This document shows positions 21,408 through 34,966 of a DNA stretch of 64,000 bases, piece by piece; position 1 is the first letter of the stretch; every line of letters starts with the position of its first letter. The stretch lies in NCBI RefSeq assembly GCF_048544455.1, contig NC_133538.1, positions 141,543,922 through 141,607,921 on the forward strand, read 5' to 3'. Made by a program: the position numbers and the translations under genes. The stretch comes from Silene latifolia (taxonomy: Eukaryota; Streptophyta; Magnoliopsida; Caryophyllales; Caryophyllaceae). The notes beneath the pieces are model-generated. The model did no database searches, was not told where the DNA came from, and saw only the letters and a list, made by a program, of their open reading frames with translations.

Positions 21408-21591
21408 CTTAGAGATCTTGCAATTAACTTTATTGGACTTTAATACTTTGAATTCGGTCTTGCAATTAACTTTCTTGTACTTTAGTACTCTGAATTCCTT
21501 TGTTTCGATTCTCATTTACTTTGCTGATGTTGATATGCTTTAATGCTATTGCAGGGAGACAATTCTGAAGACACCATGGAGCAGCTTTATT

Positions 21592-24135
21592 TTTTTTTTT
21601 TTTTTTTTTTGACAGCTGTAAATAAAAGGTTTTACATTTTCATGGCTTGCTGAGCTAGGCTGTGCGCAATGCCATTCAGATGCCTTGGAATAAAGTTAAA
21701 AGCTAAGCAATGGAAAGCACTAAAAGATTCCCGAATATCTTGAAGGACACCTGCGATCTTGTGATTTTCCGTAGCAACCTTTGCCAATTGATTGATTAGC
21801 TGCAAACAATCCGATGAAATGTCAAGGTGAAGAATATGCCTTGCTTTTGCCCACTCCACTACGTCACGTACACCCAAAGCTTCCGCTTGTAGAGGCGACT
21901 CTGCTCTTAAGTGCACCTGTCTTCTTCCTAGCTCCTGCCCCATCTCATCATATGCAATCCACCCTACAGCTGCTTCCATGGTCTGATTCCAACTGGCATC
22001 CACTTTCACCCGTGTTACATCACATCCCGCTGGATTACCAACAACACACACCGGATGACCATTACGAATATCCATAGACTCTCTTTGTGTCATGACCTCC
22101 CCCTCAGTGCACCCACTAACCCGAGGTTGTGGTGAATCCAGTGATTTACAAAGCATGTGGACCTTCTCCCGAACTACTTTAAATATCAAATTCATGACCA
22201 CGTTCAAATTAAGAGTCAGATCCTGGAACTTCAGCATGTTTCGCGTGGTCCATAGACACCATATGATAGCCACAAAATGAATGACCTGATGAGTTCCTTC
22301 CTCTCTTTTGCGCAAATAGAGGATCCAGTCCGTAATCCAGTCAGAGATAGGGATGTCCCTTGCCCCTTCCACCCGAATTCCTAGATCCGAGCTTGCCCAT
22401 ATTCTACATGAGAGACCACAGTCCCTAAAAAGGTGCTCCAGAGTTTCCATGTTTTTAGGCTCGCCGATACACATACTACAGGAGTCATCCACCTCTATTT
22501 TTCGTTTAGCGAACTCATATCCAATCGGAAGAGCATTGGTGATGATTCGCCATAACAGGACCTTCCACATCTGTGGAATTGGCAATTTCCAAAGGACTTT
22601 CCGGCAAAACATCCTACCTCGAGAGTTGAGTCTACTGCGATCCTTGGCTGTTCCTGCCTTTTCCATAAAGTCCTCAAAGATCAGACCATAGCCACTCTTC
22701 ACCGTATACATGTCTGACGTTGTGTGTGGCCAATACACCTTATCCCCCGCTCTAACCTCACAACGTGGGATGGCAAGAATTCGAGTCGCCCACTCATTCG
22801 TGAATAACTCCTGTATGAACTCCTCATTCCAGGAACCATTAGAGTGCAGCATATTTCTTACCTGAAGATTAGCCAAGTGAGCATTTTCCTGATCCAGCCA
22901 GATTGTCCTAGGTTCCGGTCTCTCTCCCCCCACCCATCTTGTCGTCCAGACGTTTAAGGTCGAGTCAATCCCCGGCTTCCACCCGATGTGTTCCATAACA
23001 GTAGTTAGACCATAGAGAATGCTTCGTACTCCCCAAGAACTCCCAGAACCCCTGATAGGATTTAAACCATGTTTAAAGGTCCGGGTGCCAAAGATCTTTT
23101 GCCTAAAAATCCTGCAAAACAGAGACCTCTCGCCAGAAACGATTCTCCACCCATGTTTTGCCAACAGAGCTTTATTCAGACACTGCACATTTCGGATGCC
23201 TAAACCACCCGTACTCTTTGGTAAACTCAGGAAGTTTTTACTACACCAGTGGACCTTATTACCCAGCTTACACCCCGCCCACCAAAATTGTGTCAAAATA
23301 GAATTAATCTTTTTTGCCACACTTACCGGCACTTTGAAGACCGATAGAAAGTAATTTGAGAGATTGGATAGAACCGATGAAATCAGAGTAAGACGTCCTG
23401 CTGGTGATAGAAAAATCCCGTTCCAAGAGGAAATACGTTTGGTGACATGTTCGATCAGGGCATCAAAAATACCTTTCTTTGATTCTTTAAATTCCGCCGG
23501 TATCCCAAGGTATTTCCCAATGCCAACATTCTGCTTGATGTTAAAGGCTTTTAGTATCTTTTGTACCCTAATCAAGGTCGTATTCGGGCTGAAGAGTATC
23601 CCTGATTTATCGACATTAAGTCTTTGGCCCGAAGCTCCACAAAATTCATTGATGAGTTGTACCAAATGGACCACTGAATCCCCTTTATCCTTGAAAAAGA
23701 AGACCGAGTCATCCGCAAAGAAGAGATGTGTGATAGGCTTAACCCCCCTGACCAGCTGAATTCCATGTATCAACCGTACTTCATCAGCATGAACAATATT
23801 ACGGGAGAGCACCTCCATACATAAGATAAACAAGTAAGGAGATAAAGGATCCCCTTGCCTCAGTCCACACCTAGGTTTGAATTGCGGAAGGGGTTCCCCG
23901 TTCACCAAGATTTCATAGCTCACCGAGGTAACACAGTTCATTATAAGCATTATCAGCTGTTCTGGAAAACCCAATTTTATCAACACCGCTTCCAGAAAGT
24001 CCCACCGGACTCTATCATAGGCCTTACTCATGTCAGCTTTGAAAGCACACAATGATTGCCTCCCATGACCATGCATCGAGATTTTATTAATGGCCTCATG
24101 AGCCACCAGAATATTATCACTAATGCTCCTCCCTG
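21592..24135 (-). mobile_element. 5'-truncated L1-type LINE
   Basis: A poly-A tail (poly-T on the plus strand, about 21590-21611) ends the minus-strand element. A 14-bp TSD GGAGCAGCTTTATT flanks it (21578-21591 and 24136-24149, the last T bases shared with the tail). The 5' end cuts into the RT domain at PGRSISDNILV, so the endonuclease and the N-terminal RT are missing. Such 5' truncation is the normal outcome of target-primed reverse transcription. Confidence 0.95.
21632..24134 (-). pseudogene. LINE ORF2 remnant: reverse transcriptase, zf-RVT and RNase H
   Basis: A single open frame of more than 820 codons runs from the truncation point to a stop at 21632; there is no true start because the 5' part is lost. 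In order: RT core (FKADMSKAYDRVRWDFLE, CGLRQGDPLSPYLFIL, catalytic FADDSVFF, GKYLGIP), a plant LINE zf-RVT domain (LWKLPIPQMWKVLLWRI, CSMCIGEP, ETLEHLFRDC), and an RNase H domain (VKVDASWNQT, ESPLQAEALGV, DISSDCLQLINQL, PRHLNGIAHSLA). The absence of stops over this length implies a recent insertion. It cannot mobilise itself without the endonuclease. Confidence 0.95.
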
Positions 24136-24289
24136 GGAGCAGCTTTATTGTGAGTTGATGAAATCCTCACTATTGTGTAGACACATTTTTGACGAAAAGG
24201 CTACATGTACACGGGGTGTACAAGGCCCTTGGTACACAGGCCAGTAGTAGCATGACACGTGTAAAGTTGTGGGCTCCATATAGAATCTT

Positions 24290-26520
24290 TTTCAATTGTA
24301 ATTTTTGGTACTAAAAACTGAAATATTTTAAATTTCAAATTCAAATTTAAGAAGTTGAATAGTCATTCTTTTTAATTAGGCTTTTTATTTTTTCCAAAAA
24401 CTTTTTATTATTTTTTACTATCATATTTCATTTCATTTTCTTAATTTACTTAAAACACAACATTCTTATATCCTATTCATTTTCTCCCACCTTCCGTCAC
24501 CAGCCACCTTCATTATACAATCCCGTCTCCGGCACCACCAGCCACCTTTCGATCCACCACTGCACCCAATACCTCCCCTCAACCGCACCCACATTCAACC
24601 AACCACCACCACATCTGGCACGAGACAAGCCTAAAAGCATTTATACTATCCCGTCTCCGCCACCATCACAATCCCGTTTTAATGTTACTCCACATCAATG
24701 GTCTTCAACTTCTTCCGATCCTTCTTCATTCCCTATTTTGATATTAATTAATTAATTTTTGAAAAATCCCTCACCTCACCAATACTCAAAAGATCTAATC
24801 TTTGTACAAATTTACTCAAAAGATCTCGTTTTTCTTCTTCTCAAAATTGAGCATAATTAACACTAATTCAACTCAAACTCTAACTAAAATAGCTTATTCG
24901 ATCTTAGTAATGGAGGTCAAAGGTGGGCACCCGAGAATTACCATAGTGTGTCTGAAGGGCACCCGAGAATAAAGGTGGGTGGTCGACTGTGCACAATGTT
25001 ACTCCGTGTTAACAACGCTGACTCGCTGGGAATGCTTGCCCAAAATGGCTGCATTGTGCAGTCCAAAATAAACTTGAAACAAAAGCATTAACAAAGAGCA
25101 ACAAATGAATCGCATCCTATATGCTATATGACCTGGATACGTCACTTTAGCAAGGTGTACGAGAGATAGTCATTCCACAAAACTCAACAACATTATCAAC
25201 AACCTTAATTTTTGGATCTGTTGCCGTGAGGTTTAGCGGGAAAATCATCTATTGAATGTATCATTTGCGAGGTACTTTTTGATTCGGAGAAACGAAACTC
25301 GACGCCATTGTTGTTGATTGTTGCTTGATTAATTGATTAGTCAGCTGGTATCCATCAATTTTGGGGGTTTAGGGTTTTGTATAAATTGGGGATTTTTTTT
25401 TACTGTTTTTAGGTGAGATTTGGAGTGAGTGCAATAGCGGAGAGGCGAGACGAATCTAGCACAAAGCACGAAGGTAGCGGATGGATTCACGGCGGCCGGA
25501 AAAGGGATTGGGGTTGAAGCATTGGGATTGAAGATGGTGTGAGCTGGTGTTAATGGCAGGGATGTGTTTTAATGGGAGTTGTTGCTGCAAAGCTTTGTTG
25601 CTGGTTGTGTCAAAAGGCACGACCCGACTATTTCATTGAGATAATGTTTTAAGTTTCATATCTGGAATAATGATCGACGATAACGGACTTCACATCCTGA
25701 ATAATGATCAAGGATTACGTGAAATACTACAAATTTCATCGATATTAGACGATAAAATGTGATATATTTTGTAATTTTATGTAAAAGATATCGGACGAGT
25801 TAACAAAATATACTAAATTTTATTTATAAAATTTCATATTAAATGTATAAACTTTACATAACATAATTAATCTAGATGTTAAATTAATTTCGTATATTTA
25901 ACTTAATAAAGTTGAGTTAGCTAGAGATACTCAGACTTAACTTAACTTAATTAGACTTAAATAAAATTAGCTAACTATTGTTAGTATCTTAAATAAATTT
26001 AAATAAACTCACATTAACTTAAAGATAATCCGAAAGTTGACTCAAATACAACAATTAACTATTAATAAGAATTAAACAAAATTATATCACTTTCATGTGT
26101 TATGAATAGAGATGTCAATCGGGTCACTCATGTGGGTTACGGGTCGAGATAGCGGGTTTCGGGTCATATCAGATTCGAGTTAAATTTAATTTAAACTTAA
26201 TTAAAATATTTTTGTATTTTTAACTAAATATAAGTGGGGTTAAGTTATTTTTTATTTATTTTTTTACTATTATTATTGTTGTTATTAGGTTTTTTTTTTA
26301 TAACTGCTACCAAAAATTAACGAAGGATCCCTCAAAAGTTACATGAAGTTAGCGATAATAGGACGAGCCAAATTATCAGATGCTGTTTTGAGATCCTTAG
26401 TTCATAAGAAAATTATTTTCCTAAAAAGCATAGTAATCTTATTTAACTACAATTATCTTGTTAACAATTCTCAAACTACTCAAATTAAATTAAAATAACT
26501 AAAATAGAAGTAAAGATAGT
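24290..26520. other. Interior of the large TIR element, no gene seen
   Basis: A CCACC/CACCACCAGCC-rich block (about 24485-24640) resembles the C-rich minus strand of 41520-41740 near the other end. A 24920-25640 stretch is of mixed composition and may be captured sequence, but no domain or open frame is recognisable. The rest is AT-rich. Confidence 0.45.
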
Positions 26521-26529
26521 GAAAGTTAA

Positions 26530-26880
26530 GTATATACCCTAAAAACCCAGCCCTAAAATATACCAAACCTAAAAATACTAAAACCTTACAAACACCCAAC
26601 CCTAAAATAAACCAAACATAGAAAAATTAAAACAAACCCTAAAAACAACCAAACCTAAAATAAACAAAACCTAAAAATACCGACCCTAAAATAAACCAAA
26701 CATAAAAACACTAAAACAAACCCTAAAAACAACCAACCCTAAAATAAGCCAAACCTAAAAATACTAAAACAAACCCTAAAAACAACCAACCCTAAAATAA
26801 ATCAAACCTAAAAATACTAAAACCCTAAAAACACCCAACCTTAAAATAAATCAAACATAGAAACACTAAAACCCTAAAAA
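26530..26880. repeat. Tandem AAACCCTAAAAACAACCAACC array
   Basis: A unit of about 50-60 bp with CCTAAAAACA, CCAACCCTAAAATAAACC and AAACCTAAAAATACTAAAAC recurs six or so times. It resembles telomere sequence only in the CCCTAAA word and is not an array of heptamers. A shorter relative lies at about 40374-40432 in the same orientation. Confidence 0.75.
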
Positions 26881-27109
26881 TTAAATTGGAGGTAAAATGT
26901 GAAAAAGTAAATAAAAATGTTTTTTTTTTGTAAATAAAAATGTTATAGTATATGATATGAGAGTATATAAATTATTGAATAAAATATGGATTAATAATAT
27001 TATTATGACATGAAAAAGATTATAGATTTTAATAAAAATTCCTCCAACTTTCCCTCCTAATCCAAAATTTTCCCTCCAATATAACAAAATTTTCCCTCCA
27101 ACTTTCCCT

Positions 27110-27300
27110 CCAAACACATGGCGGGCTACTAACGGGCAAAAGGTGGATATATGGATTGCTGAAATGGTGGATTCCTATTGGAGGAGAGGCGGTGGCGCGG
27201 ATTAATGACGTGGCAGACACTGTGCAATGATACAATTTTTATGTACATAATACGAGAGACGAATTTATGATACTAATTTAATCAATGTGATAAGGAGCAA
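27110..27300. repeat. Left arm of an inner inverted repeat
   Basis: The reverse complement matches 39286-39440. Shared words include ATTAATCCGCGCCACCGCC, AAAAATTGTATCA and GATTAAATTAGTATCATA. It lies inside the large TIR element, just left of the nested retrotransposon. Confidence 0.7.
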
Positions 27301-27336
27301 TGATGTGTATGATACTAATTAAACATGAGTACTCAT

Positions 27337-28892
27337 TGTTGGGTTCCTTATGTTGATGATAACATGCCCATTTGATTTGTGTTATCTTAGTTTACCTTTT
27401 CAGGATTAATGATGTAATCAAGCTTGGATTAAGAAGTGTTGAAGTTGTTTATTATCCCATTGTAATTAGTCGTGTGTCATCTAATGTACAAGCAAGAAAG
27501 TTAAGTATATTAGAGTAATAGAAACAGTCCAGATGACTGTTGCTTTAACAAGTAAACAGCTGAGTGGATTGTTGTCACAACTCGTAAAAACTTGAAGCTT
27601 CCTTTTTATCCTTCAAATGCTTTCACGTGACTCTTATTTTCAAAGATAAAAATCTGATTTTATTAAGGAGGTAGTATCCAATAAAGAGTGGTTTGAATTA
27701 TTCAAAATGTTTCCTCTTTATGCAAATTCAATCCTTTGGTTTTTAAGAAAACAAAAAGTGCTTTTTGCCATATTGGTGTTAACTTGTCATCATGTGACTT
27801 GTCTCACATCCTTTGTTTTCTGAAATTGCATGAGCATTTAAGGTTGTCTTTCAAACCTTCTTTCTCTATTCTTACCTTTGCAAAAGACTCCTTTTTGGTG
27901 CAAGTTTTTAGGTGGTTGCTATTGCCCTTCACATGTGAGGTCTTTGACCCTTCAAAACCCTAGCAATCCCTTCACTCACCTCCTCTATATAAACCGTGCA
28001 TCCTCTCCATAAATTCCCAAGACTTTTTCGATTTAATTTTTCCAACTTTGCAAATTGTTTTAAGAGTTTAAAACCGTGTCTTTGCAAAATCGTTTAAAAG
28101 TCTTCAAGTGTCTTCAAGTTGTTACGATCGTGTACATTTGTTGCTTTTCTATACTAAACTCTCTTGCTTAAGAATTGTTGATCTTGTAAAAGTTGTCCAC
28201 CTCTATTCTTTGTTAAGAATGTGTTAGTGGAGACTTGATCCTATAACATTCTAAGTGTGTTAGTAGAGTTTAGGACGGAGTAGTCTTTAACTCTTGACAA
28301 CCGGAGTAGGTTGTGAGTTGTTAAGTTCTAGGACGGAGTAGTCCTTTAACTCTTGGCAATCGGAGTAGATTGCGAGTTAGCTTGTCATAGAACGGAGTAG
28401 TTCTTGTACTAGCTTTGCAACCGGAGTAGGTTGGCGTCTTTTATTACAAGGGTCTTTTAGTTTTCGGAGTAGATCACTAAAGGAAAGTAATAAAAAGGTA
28501 GATTGGACGTAAGCACTTGAGTTTCTTGCCGAACCAATTCAAAAATCTCGTGTTCAAGTGCTTATTTTATTTCCATTTGTTTTTTACTTTGTTTGTTTGT
28601 TTTGTTTCGCTTAAACTTAGAAGTGTGATTCATCATCTTGTCGCATTTGGTCTGCAGTCATATTCCACAAACTGAGACAAATAGATACAGTCAGAACGAT
28701 TGTTGCTTTCATACTTCAGCAAACATTCATCGTGATACTTGTTCAATCCTTCTATATTATTCAAAGTATCCTCTAATCTCTTTTGTTCACTTAACTTACT
28801 TTAATCCAATAAAGTTGAAGTTAAAATTTTTAAAAAAGAGTACCTAATTCACCCCCTCCCCCTCTTAGGTACTTGAATCCATAAACTCAACA
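27337..28892 (+). repeat. 5' LTR of copia element 2
   Basis: 1556 bp, TG...CA. It contains the TATA box near 27985, followed by a zone in which GGACGGAGTAG and GGAGTAGRTTG words repeat (about 28270-28470). Small open frames inside it recur in the 3' LTR and are not genes. Confidence 0.95.
27985..27993 (+). promoter_or_regulatory. TATA box in the 5' LTR of element 2
   Basis: CTATATAAAC, preceded by a C/T-rich stretch, about 900 bp from the LTR 3' end. The 3' LTR has the same box at about 37664-37672. Confidence 0.65.
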
Positions 28893-28894
28893 AT

Positions 28895-28906
28895 TGGTAT
28901 CAGAGC
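28895..28906 (+). other. tRNA-iMet primer binding site of element 2
   Basis: TGGTATCAGAGC, two bases after the LTR end, is the classic Ty1/copia primer site complementary to the initiator tRNA-Met 3' end. Confidence 0.9.
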
Positions 28907-28955
28907 CTCGTGCTCTTGATCGAGGCTAACCGCCTTAGAGTTTGATTCGTGGGTA

Positions 28956-31306
28956 ATGGATTCCGAGAAACACTCCAAGATCCCGGTCTTTACCGGTTCG
29001 AATTTTGGATGGTGGAAACTCAAAATGGAACATTACATCAAAAGTATCGATTATGAATGTTGGAACATCATCCAAAATGGACCTCTTGTCATTGAGGAAA
29101 CCGATATTCTTAACGGTTTCACTAAGACAAAAGAGGAAAGAAATTACAATGAGAACGACTTCAAGCTTGCCGAAAAGAATTCCAAAGCAATGTCGATTCT
29201 TCAACGTTGTGTTGGTGAGGGGAAAGTTAGTCGAATCTCGGGTGTCCTACTAAGCAAAATCCATTTGGGATTCCCTTGTACTTGCATATGAAGGGACGTC
29301 CCAAGTAAGAAAACACCGTATTGACCTTTTCATGCAACAATATGAAATGTTTAGAATGTCAAAGGACGAGTCTTTAAATAATTTTTCTTCTCGTTTTTCT
29401 TGTATAATTAATGAGCTTCAAAGTCTAGGAAGGAATTTCGAGTCCGAGGACATCATTCGAAAAATCCTTCGTAGTCTAACCCCTAAATGGCAACCTAAAG
29501 TCACCGCCATAGAGGAAGCTAAAGATTTGTCAACCCTATCTCTTCATGAACTAATGGGATCACTAATGGCTCACGAGTTTAATCTCGATAAGCATTCTAG
29601 TGAGTCATCAAAGGGAAAGAGTCTTGCCCTCACATCTTCTCCAAGTGATGAAGAAGATGAGGAGGAAGACGAGTTTGCTATGTTCACAAGAAACTTAGCC
29701 GGGTTGGTCAATGGACAAGGTAACAAAAAGTTCACTAATAATTACTCGAAAAGACGCTTTCCTAAGAGACGACCTACTTCCACCGTGGGATGCTTTAAAT
29801 GTGGTGACAAAACTCATCAAATTAAAGAATGTCCCAAGTGGGAGGAAATCAAATCTAAGGAAAGAAGAGAAAAGGTTAAAAAAGACTATAAACATAGAGT
29901 CATGAGTGCTATATGGGGAATGTCCGACTCCGAGGAAGATGAGGAACTCATCGAGGAGGAACTTGAGGCTAAAATGTGTCTTGCAAATCATGGTAAAGAA
30001 AAGGTCTCAAAAAACCCAAAACTTGAACAATTAAGATGTCTCATGGCTAACCCCGACGATTCCGACTCCGATTCCGACAACGAGGTAAATCATCTAAAGG
30101 CCAAGGCTAGAACTTACTCCAAAGAGAAAGTATGTAAGCTTCTTGATCAACTTCTTGATAAGTGTCGGTCTCAAACTAATAAGCTTGATATAATGCAAAA
30201 TGAGATTGAGGAAATTGCTCAAGAGAACTTTAATCTGAAAAATGAACTAAAAGCAACAGATGCAAGTTCTGTTATTTCGAGGCATATAATGAAGTCAAAA
30301 GAGTCAACAAGTTAAACAAGCATTTGACTAAAGAACTAGAGCGTCTTAGGTTGACCCCACGGACGTCTCGACCTTGAGAATGTCAACACAACTTTGGTGA
30401 TGCAAGTTTCCCAACTAACCAAGGAACGTGATGACATTTTGAAGGACAAAGATGCTCTTGAAAATGAGATCTATGACCTTGTAGTTGAAGTTGTAGACTT
30501 AAGAGAAACTTGATCTCTAAGATCGTTGCTTCTGACCACGACTTAGACAAATTCAAAAGAAAAAGTGAATGGTTGGAAAATGAAAATGAGTGTCTCAAAA
30601 GTGAGGTTGTTTGTCTCAAGAATGAAATAGAAGATCTCCATGATAGGCTTACTTTCTTTCAAAAAGGTATGCCCGAATGTAGCACTTCTAGGTCTTCTCC
30701 TCACCATAGATCCGATGAAGTCGTTGATCTAAGCAAGAGACTTGACGAGATGACATCTAAATATGAAGAGTCCAAAGAAAGAATCGTTTATCTCGTGTCT
30801 AAACTCAACAATCACACCCATGACTTTATTGTTGAGAAAAGATTGTCCATAGAAAGTGCTAACAATGATGAACTCAAAAGAGAAAAGGAAAAGAATTTGC
30901 ACCTTCTCTCTCGTGTCAATGACTTGACCAATGAACTTGTTAATGCTAAGAACATCACCGAAAAATGGGAAGGAAGTCAAACCGTGTTAAACTTCCTCAC
31001 GAATCAAACCGAGAAATGTGAGAAATCAGCTGGTTTGGGGTTCAAATGGAACAGTGGGACCGATTTGTTGCATCCAAGCCTAAAAACGATTTTAGAGGAA
31101 GGAAGTATGTAGGTCTTCCAGAATACATCATTTGCAATTATTGTGGTGACAATGGTCATGTTTTTAATGGTTGTACAAAACGTTTTGATGACATTGATAA
31201 GAACACCAAAGCATTAAAAGAAATGGACATTAATAAAGACACCACAAGTTATGTTGATCACAAAAAGGGACCCAAATTCATTTGGGTTCCTAAACTCAAA
31301 AACTAA
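28956..31306 (+). pseudogene. Element 2 gag with two zinc knuckles, frameshifted
   Basis: The start ATG (28956) follows the primer site by 50 bp. The N-terminal gag has FTGSNFGWWKLKMEHYIKS and NPxW-like blocks. The frame shifts near 29260 and resumes (29332-30315 frame) with MQQYEMFRMSKDESLNNF and the first zinc knuckle CFKCGDKTHQIKEC, then an acidic serine/aspartate stretch. A second shift near 30280 and others near 30365-30510 follow. The rest (30510-31306) is heptad-rich, probably coiled coil (WLENENECLKSEVVCLKNEI), and ends with a second knuckle CNYCGDNGHVFNGC. Long gags with a coiled coil and two knuckles are usual in SIRE-type elements. Confidence 0.85.
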
Positions 31307-31319
31307 TCTTGTGTAGGGC

Positions 31320-34300
31320 TTGGTGAGAGGCGGCCGCAATTGGTACTTGGATAGTGGATGCTCTCGTCACATGACGGGTGATAAAAGCCAATTCCTCTCA
31401 CTTAAAGCGTATGATGGTGGCACGGTAAGGTTTGGTGACAACAAGAAAGGTGAAGTAATTGGTATTGGAAAAGTTGGTAAGTCATCCTTACTTTGTGTCG
31501 ACAATGTGCGGCTTGTCAAAGGTTTGAAACATAATCTCCTTAGTATTTCTCAACTTTGTGATAAGGGTAATGTTGTTGAATTTCATGCTAATATGTGTCG
31601 AATTTTTGATGCCACTACTAATGAACTAATACTCGAAGGAAGACGTGTCAAAGATGTTTACTTAACTAATTTGAACTCTCTATCCGGTCACACCATGTCT
31701 TGCATGAGTGTAATGAACAATGATCCTTGGTTATGGCATAAAAGGTTTGGTCATGTTAGTACAAAAACTCTTAATACCCTTAAAATACTTGATTTAGTTG
31801 AAGGCATTCCGAATATAAAATTTGACATTGATAAAGTATGTGATGAATGTGCTAGAGGTAAACATGTTAAAAGTTCCTTCAAATCCAAAAGAATTATGAG
31901 TACATCTCAACCTTTGCAACTTTTACATATCGACTTGTGTGGACCAATGAGAACTAGAAGTAGAGGTGGTAGTCGTTATGTGTGTGTCATTGTTGATGAT
32001 TACTCTAGGTTTGTTTGGGCACTCTTCCTAAGCTCTAAGGATGAGACATTTGATGAGTTTCTAATTTGGTTAAAGAAGATTCAAAATAAACTTGGTTTAA
32101 AACTTGTTTCAATGAGAACCGATCATGGAACCGAATTCGAAAACTCATCATTTGGTGCTTATTGTGATGACAATGGTGTAGACCATAACTTCTCGGCTCC
32201 TAGAACCCCACAACAAAATGGTGTGGTTGAAAGGATGAATAGAACCCTTGAAGGAATGGCTAGAACAATGTTATTAACTAGTAAGTTGCCTAAGAAATTT
32301 TGGGCCGAAGCGGTAAATACCGCTTGCTACATTTATAATCGTGTCATGATAAGGAGTATTTTAAATAAAACTCCCTATGAATCATTGCGTGGAAGAAAAC
32401 CAAACATTTCATATTTTAGATGTTTTGGAAGCAAATGTTTTGTTCACAACAATGGTAAAAACAACTTGGGTAAGTTCGATCCACGTAGTGATGAAGGAGT
32501 ATTTATTGGATACTCCGATCATAGCAAGGCCTATAAAGTTTACAATAAACGAACCTTGTTAATTGAAGAAAGCATCCATGTCATTTTTGATGAATCTAGT
32601 GTGCTTGGACAGGTACAAAACATGGATGATGATGATGAGGAAGAGGATGATGAGTTTGAGATTGGTCTTGTTCGAAAAGACTTCGTGTTCACGGATGAAG
32701 AAGCTCCCAAAGACCGAATTGCAACAGACACGAGACTGTCACCTTCAAAGGAGAGCAGCAACTCAGGGGGAACACGTAATACTTCTGATTCCTCTCTGAA
32801 AGCAAAAGACCCAACGACTGTTGCATCCACCTCCAGAACTGAAGCAGCCCAAAACAGTGAGGATGAAGGACCTTCCAGGCCAATAGAAACAGTCATCGTG
32901 GATCGATCTTTGTTGAGGGGGAACAAGAAACCATTGTTCCAAAGAAGTGGAAACATCAAAGCTCTCATCCACTCACTAATCTCACAAGCGATCTCAACTC
33001 GGGAATTCGAACGAGATCATCCGTCAACCATCTCGCTCACCTCAATGAGTATTGTGCCCATAATGCCTTCCTATCTCAAATTGAGCCTTCAAATGTGATC
33101 GCCTTGATCGATGCAGATTGGGTACTTGCCATGCAAGATGAGCTCAATCAATTCAAAAGAAATGAGGTATGACACTTAGTCCCTAGACCGCCTAATCGTA
33201 CCGTCATCGGTACTAGGTGGGTCTTTCGCAACAAGCTTGATGACTCGGGAGAAATCGTAAGGAACAAGGCTAGACTTAGTGGTGCAAGGTTATAACCAAC
33301 AAGAGGGTATTGATTACGATGAAACCTATGCACCGGTAGCTAGACTTGAGGCCATACGATTACTTATAGCTTTTTGCGGCTCACAAAGGCATTAAACTCT
33401 TCCAAATGGATGTCAAAACCGCTTTCTTAAATGGATATTTGGAAGAAGATGTCTTTGTAGAGCAACCACCGGGTTTTGAGAACAATGATTTGCCTAACCA
33501 TGTTTTCAAATTAGACAAAGCTCTTTATGGTTTAAAACAAGCACCAAGATGTTGGTATGATAGATTGTCTAAATTTCTTATTGAAAATGGTTTTAAAAGA
33601 GGCTCCGTTGACAAAACATTGTTCTTGAAGCAACAGTCCAGTGAACTGTTGGTTGTACAAGTATATGTCGATGACATTATATTTGGTGCAACAAATGAAC
33701 TCCTTTACTTATATTTTTCGGAACTAATGAAATCGGAGTTTGAAATGAGCATGATGGGTGAGCTAGGATTCTTCCTTGGGCTCCAAATTAAGCAATCAAA
33801 GGATGGAATCATGATCCATCAACAAAAGTATATCAAAGAAATGCTTAAGAAATTTGGGATGACTAATGGTAAGCCTCATGATACACCTATGGTAGCCGGG
33901 TCCAAATTGGATAAAGATGAACTCGGTAAGAATGTTAGTGATAAGGTGTATAGAGGTATGATAGGCTCACTTCTTTACTTGACCGCAAGTCGTCCCGACA
34001 TTCTCTTTAGCGTTTGTTTATGTGCTAGGTTCCAAGCAAATCCGAAAGAATCACATTTCAAAGCCGTTAAACGAATTCTTCGGTATTTGATTGGAACACA
34101 AAATCTTTACCTATGGTACCCTTTACATTGTCCTTTTGATCTTATAGGCTTTTCGGACGCGGACTATGCGGGGTGCACGATAGATAGAAAGAGTACCTCC
34201 GAAATTGCAACGTTCTTGGGTCCTTGCTTGACTTCTTGGGCCTCAAAGAAACAAAACACGGTAGCTCTTTCTACGGCCGAAAGTGAGTACGTTAGTGCGG

Positions 34301-34608
34301 CACATTGTTGTTCTCAACTCCTTTGGGTAAAACAACAACTCTTGGATTTTGGTATTATTTTTGACTCCATTCCTTTAATGTGTGATAATACGAGTGCAAT
34401 TAATATTTCCAAAAATCCTATTCAACACTCTAAAACCAAACATATTGATATTCGTCACCATTTTATTCGTGATCATGTGGAAAAAGGACATATTAAACTT
34501 ATCTTTTGCAAGACCGAAAATCAAATTGCCGATATTTTTACTAAGCCACTTGCAAGAGAACATTTTGAGAAATTTAGACTAGAAATTGGGTTAATTAATA
34601 GCTTGTGA
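31320..34608 (+). pseudogene. Element 2 pol: protease, integrase, RT, RNase H, broken
   Basis: 31320-33098 is open. It has the protease motif NWYLDSGCSRHMTG, the GAG-pre-integrase block WLWHKRFGHVSTKTL, zinc-site CDECARGKH, and integrase core HIDLCGPM, RTDHGTEFENSSFGAYC and QQNGVVERMNRTL (D,D,E). At 33100-33400 there are a shift, a TGA where copia RTs have a Trp (NEV-stop-HLVPRP), and another shift. From 33406 the RT continues (MDVKTAFLNGYLEEDVFVEQ, catalytic YVDDIIFG) into RNase H (WASKKQNTVALSTAESEYVS, CDNTSAINISKNP, DIFTKPLAREHF) and stops at 34608. Confidence 0.9.
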
Positions 34609-34966
34609 TTTTTAGTATGAGTTTTACAAAATTCCTTAATTGATTAAATTAAATTTGGATATATGTTATTAAGTGTTCTAAGTGCATTGACATCATGTTT
34701 GGACCAAAATTGACACCGTATTTGTGAGTCGGTAATCACTCAACCTCATATCTAAATTTACGTTTATTATATGCTACCTTGCATTTTTATTTCGAGTGAT
34801 TGAATTTGTCTAGATGGGCCAACTACTTCGCTTACCTCATTAAATGGGCCATTAACTACCCCAACACTCCTACCTATCCCTACCCGTCCAAACCGCCTAA
34901 ACCCAATTACCCTTCCATCTCCCAAATCCATTAACTCCATCAAAGCTAACCTACCCTTAACCCACA

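Larger units (their letters stand above)
21555..24207 (+). pseudogene. Exon-like sequence split by a LINE
   Basis: After a T-rich stretch ending GCTATTGCAG, the frame GDNSEDTMEQLY (21555-21590) continues on the far side of the LINE as CELMKSSLLCRHIFDEKA (24150-24207), once the 14-bp TSD is counted once. The large TIR element begins directly after. The frame stays open over about 31 codons with an acceptor before it, which suggests a disrupted exon. The protein is not recognised. Confidence 0.3.

Noticed and set aside
27736..27963. 75-residue open frame, repeated at 37415-37642
   Set aside because: It is LTR sequence of element 2.
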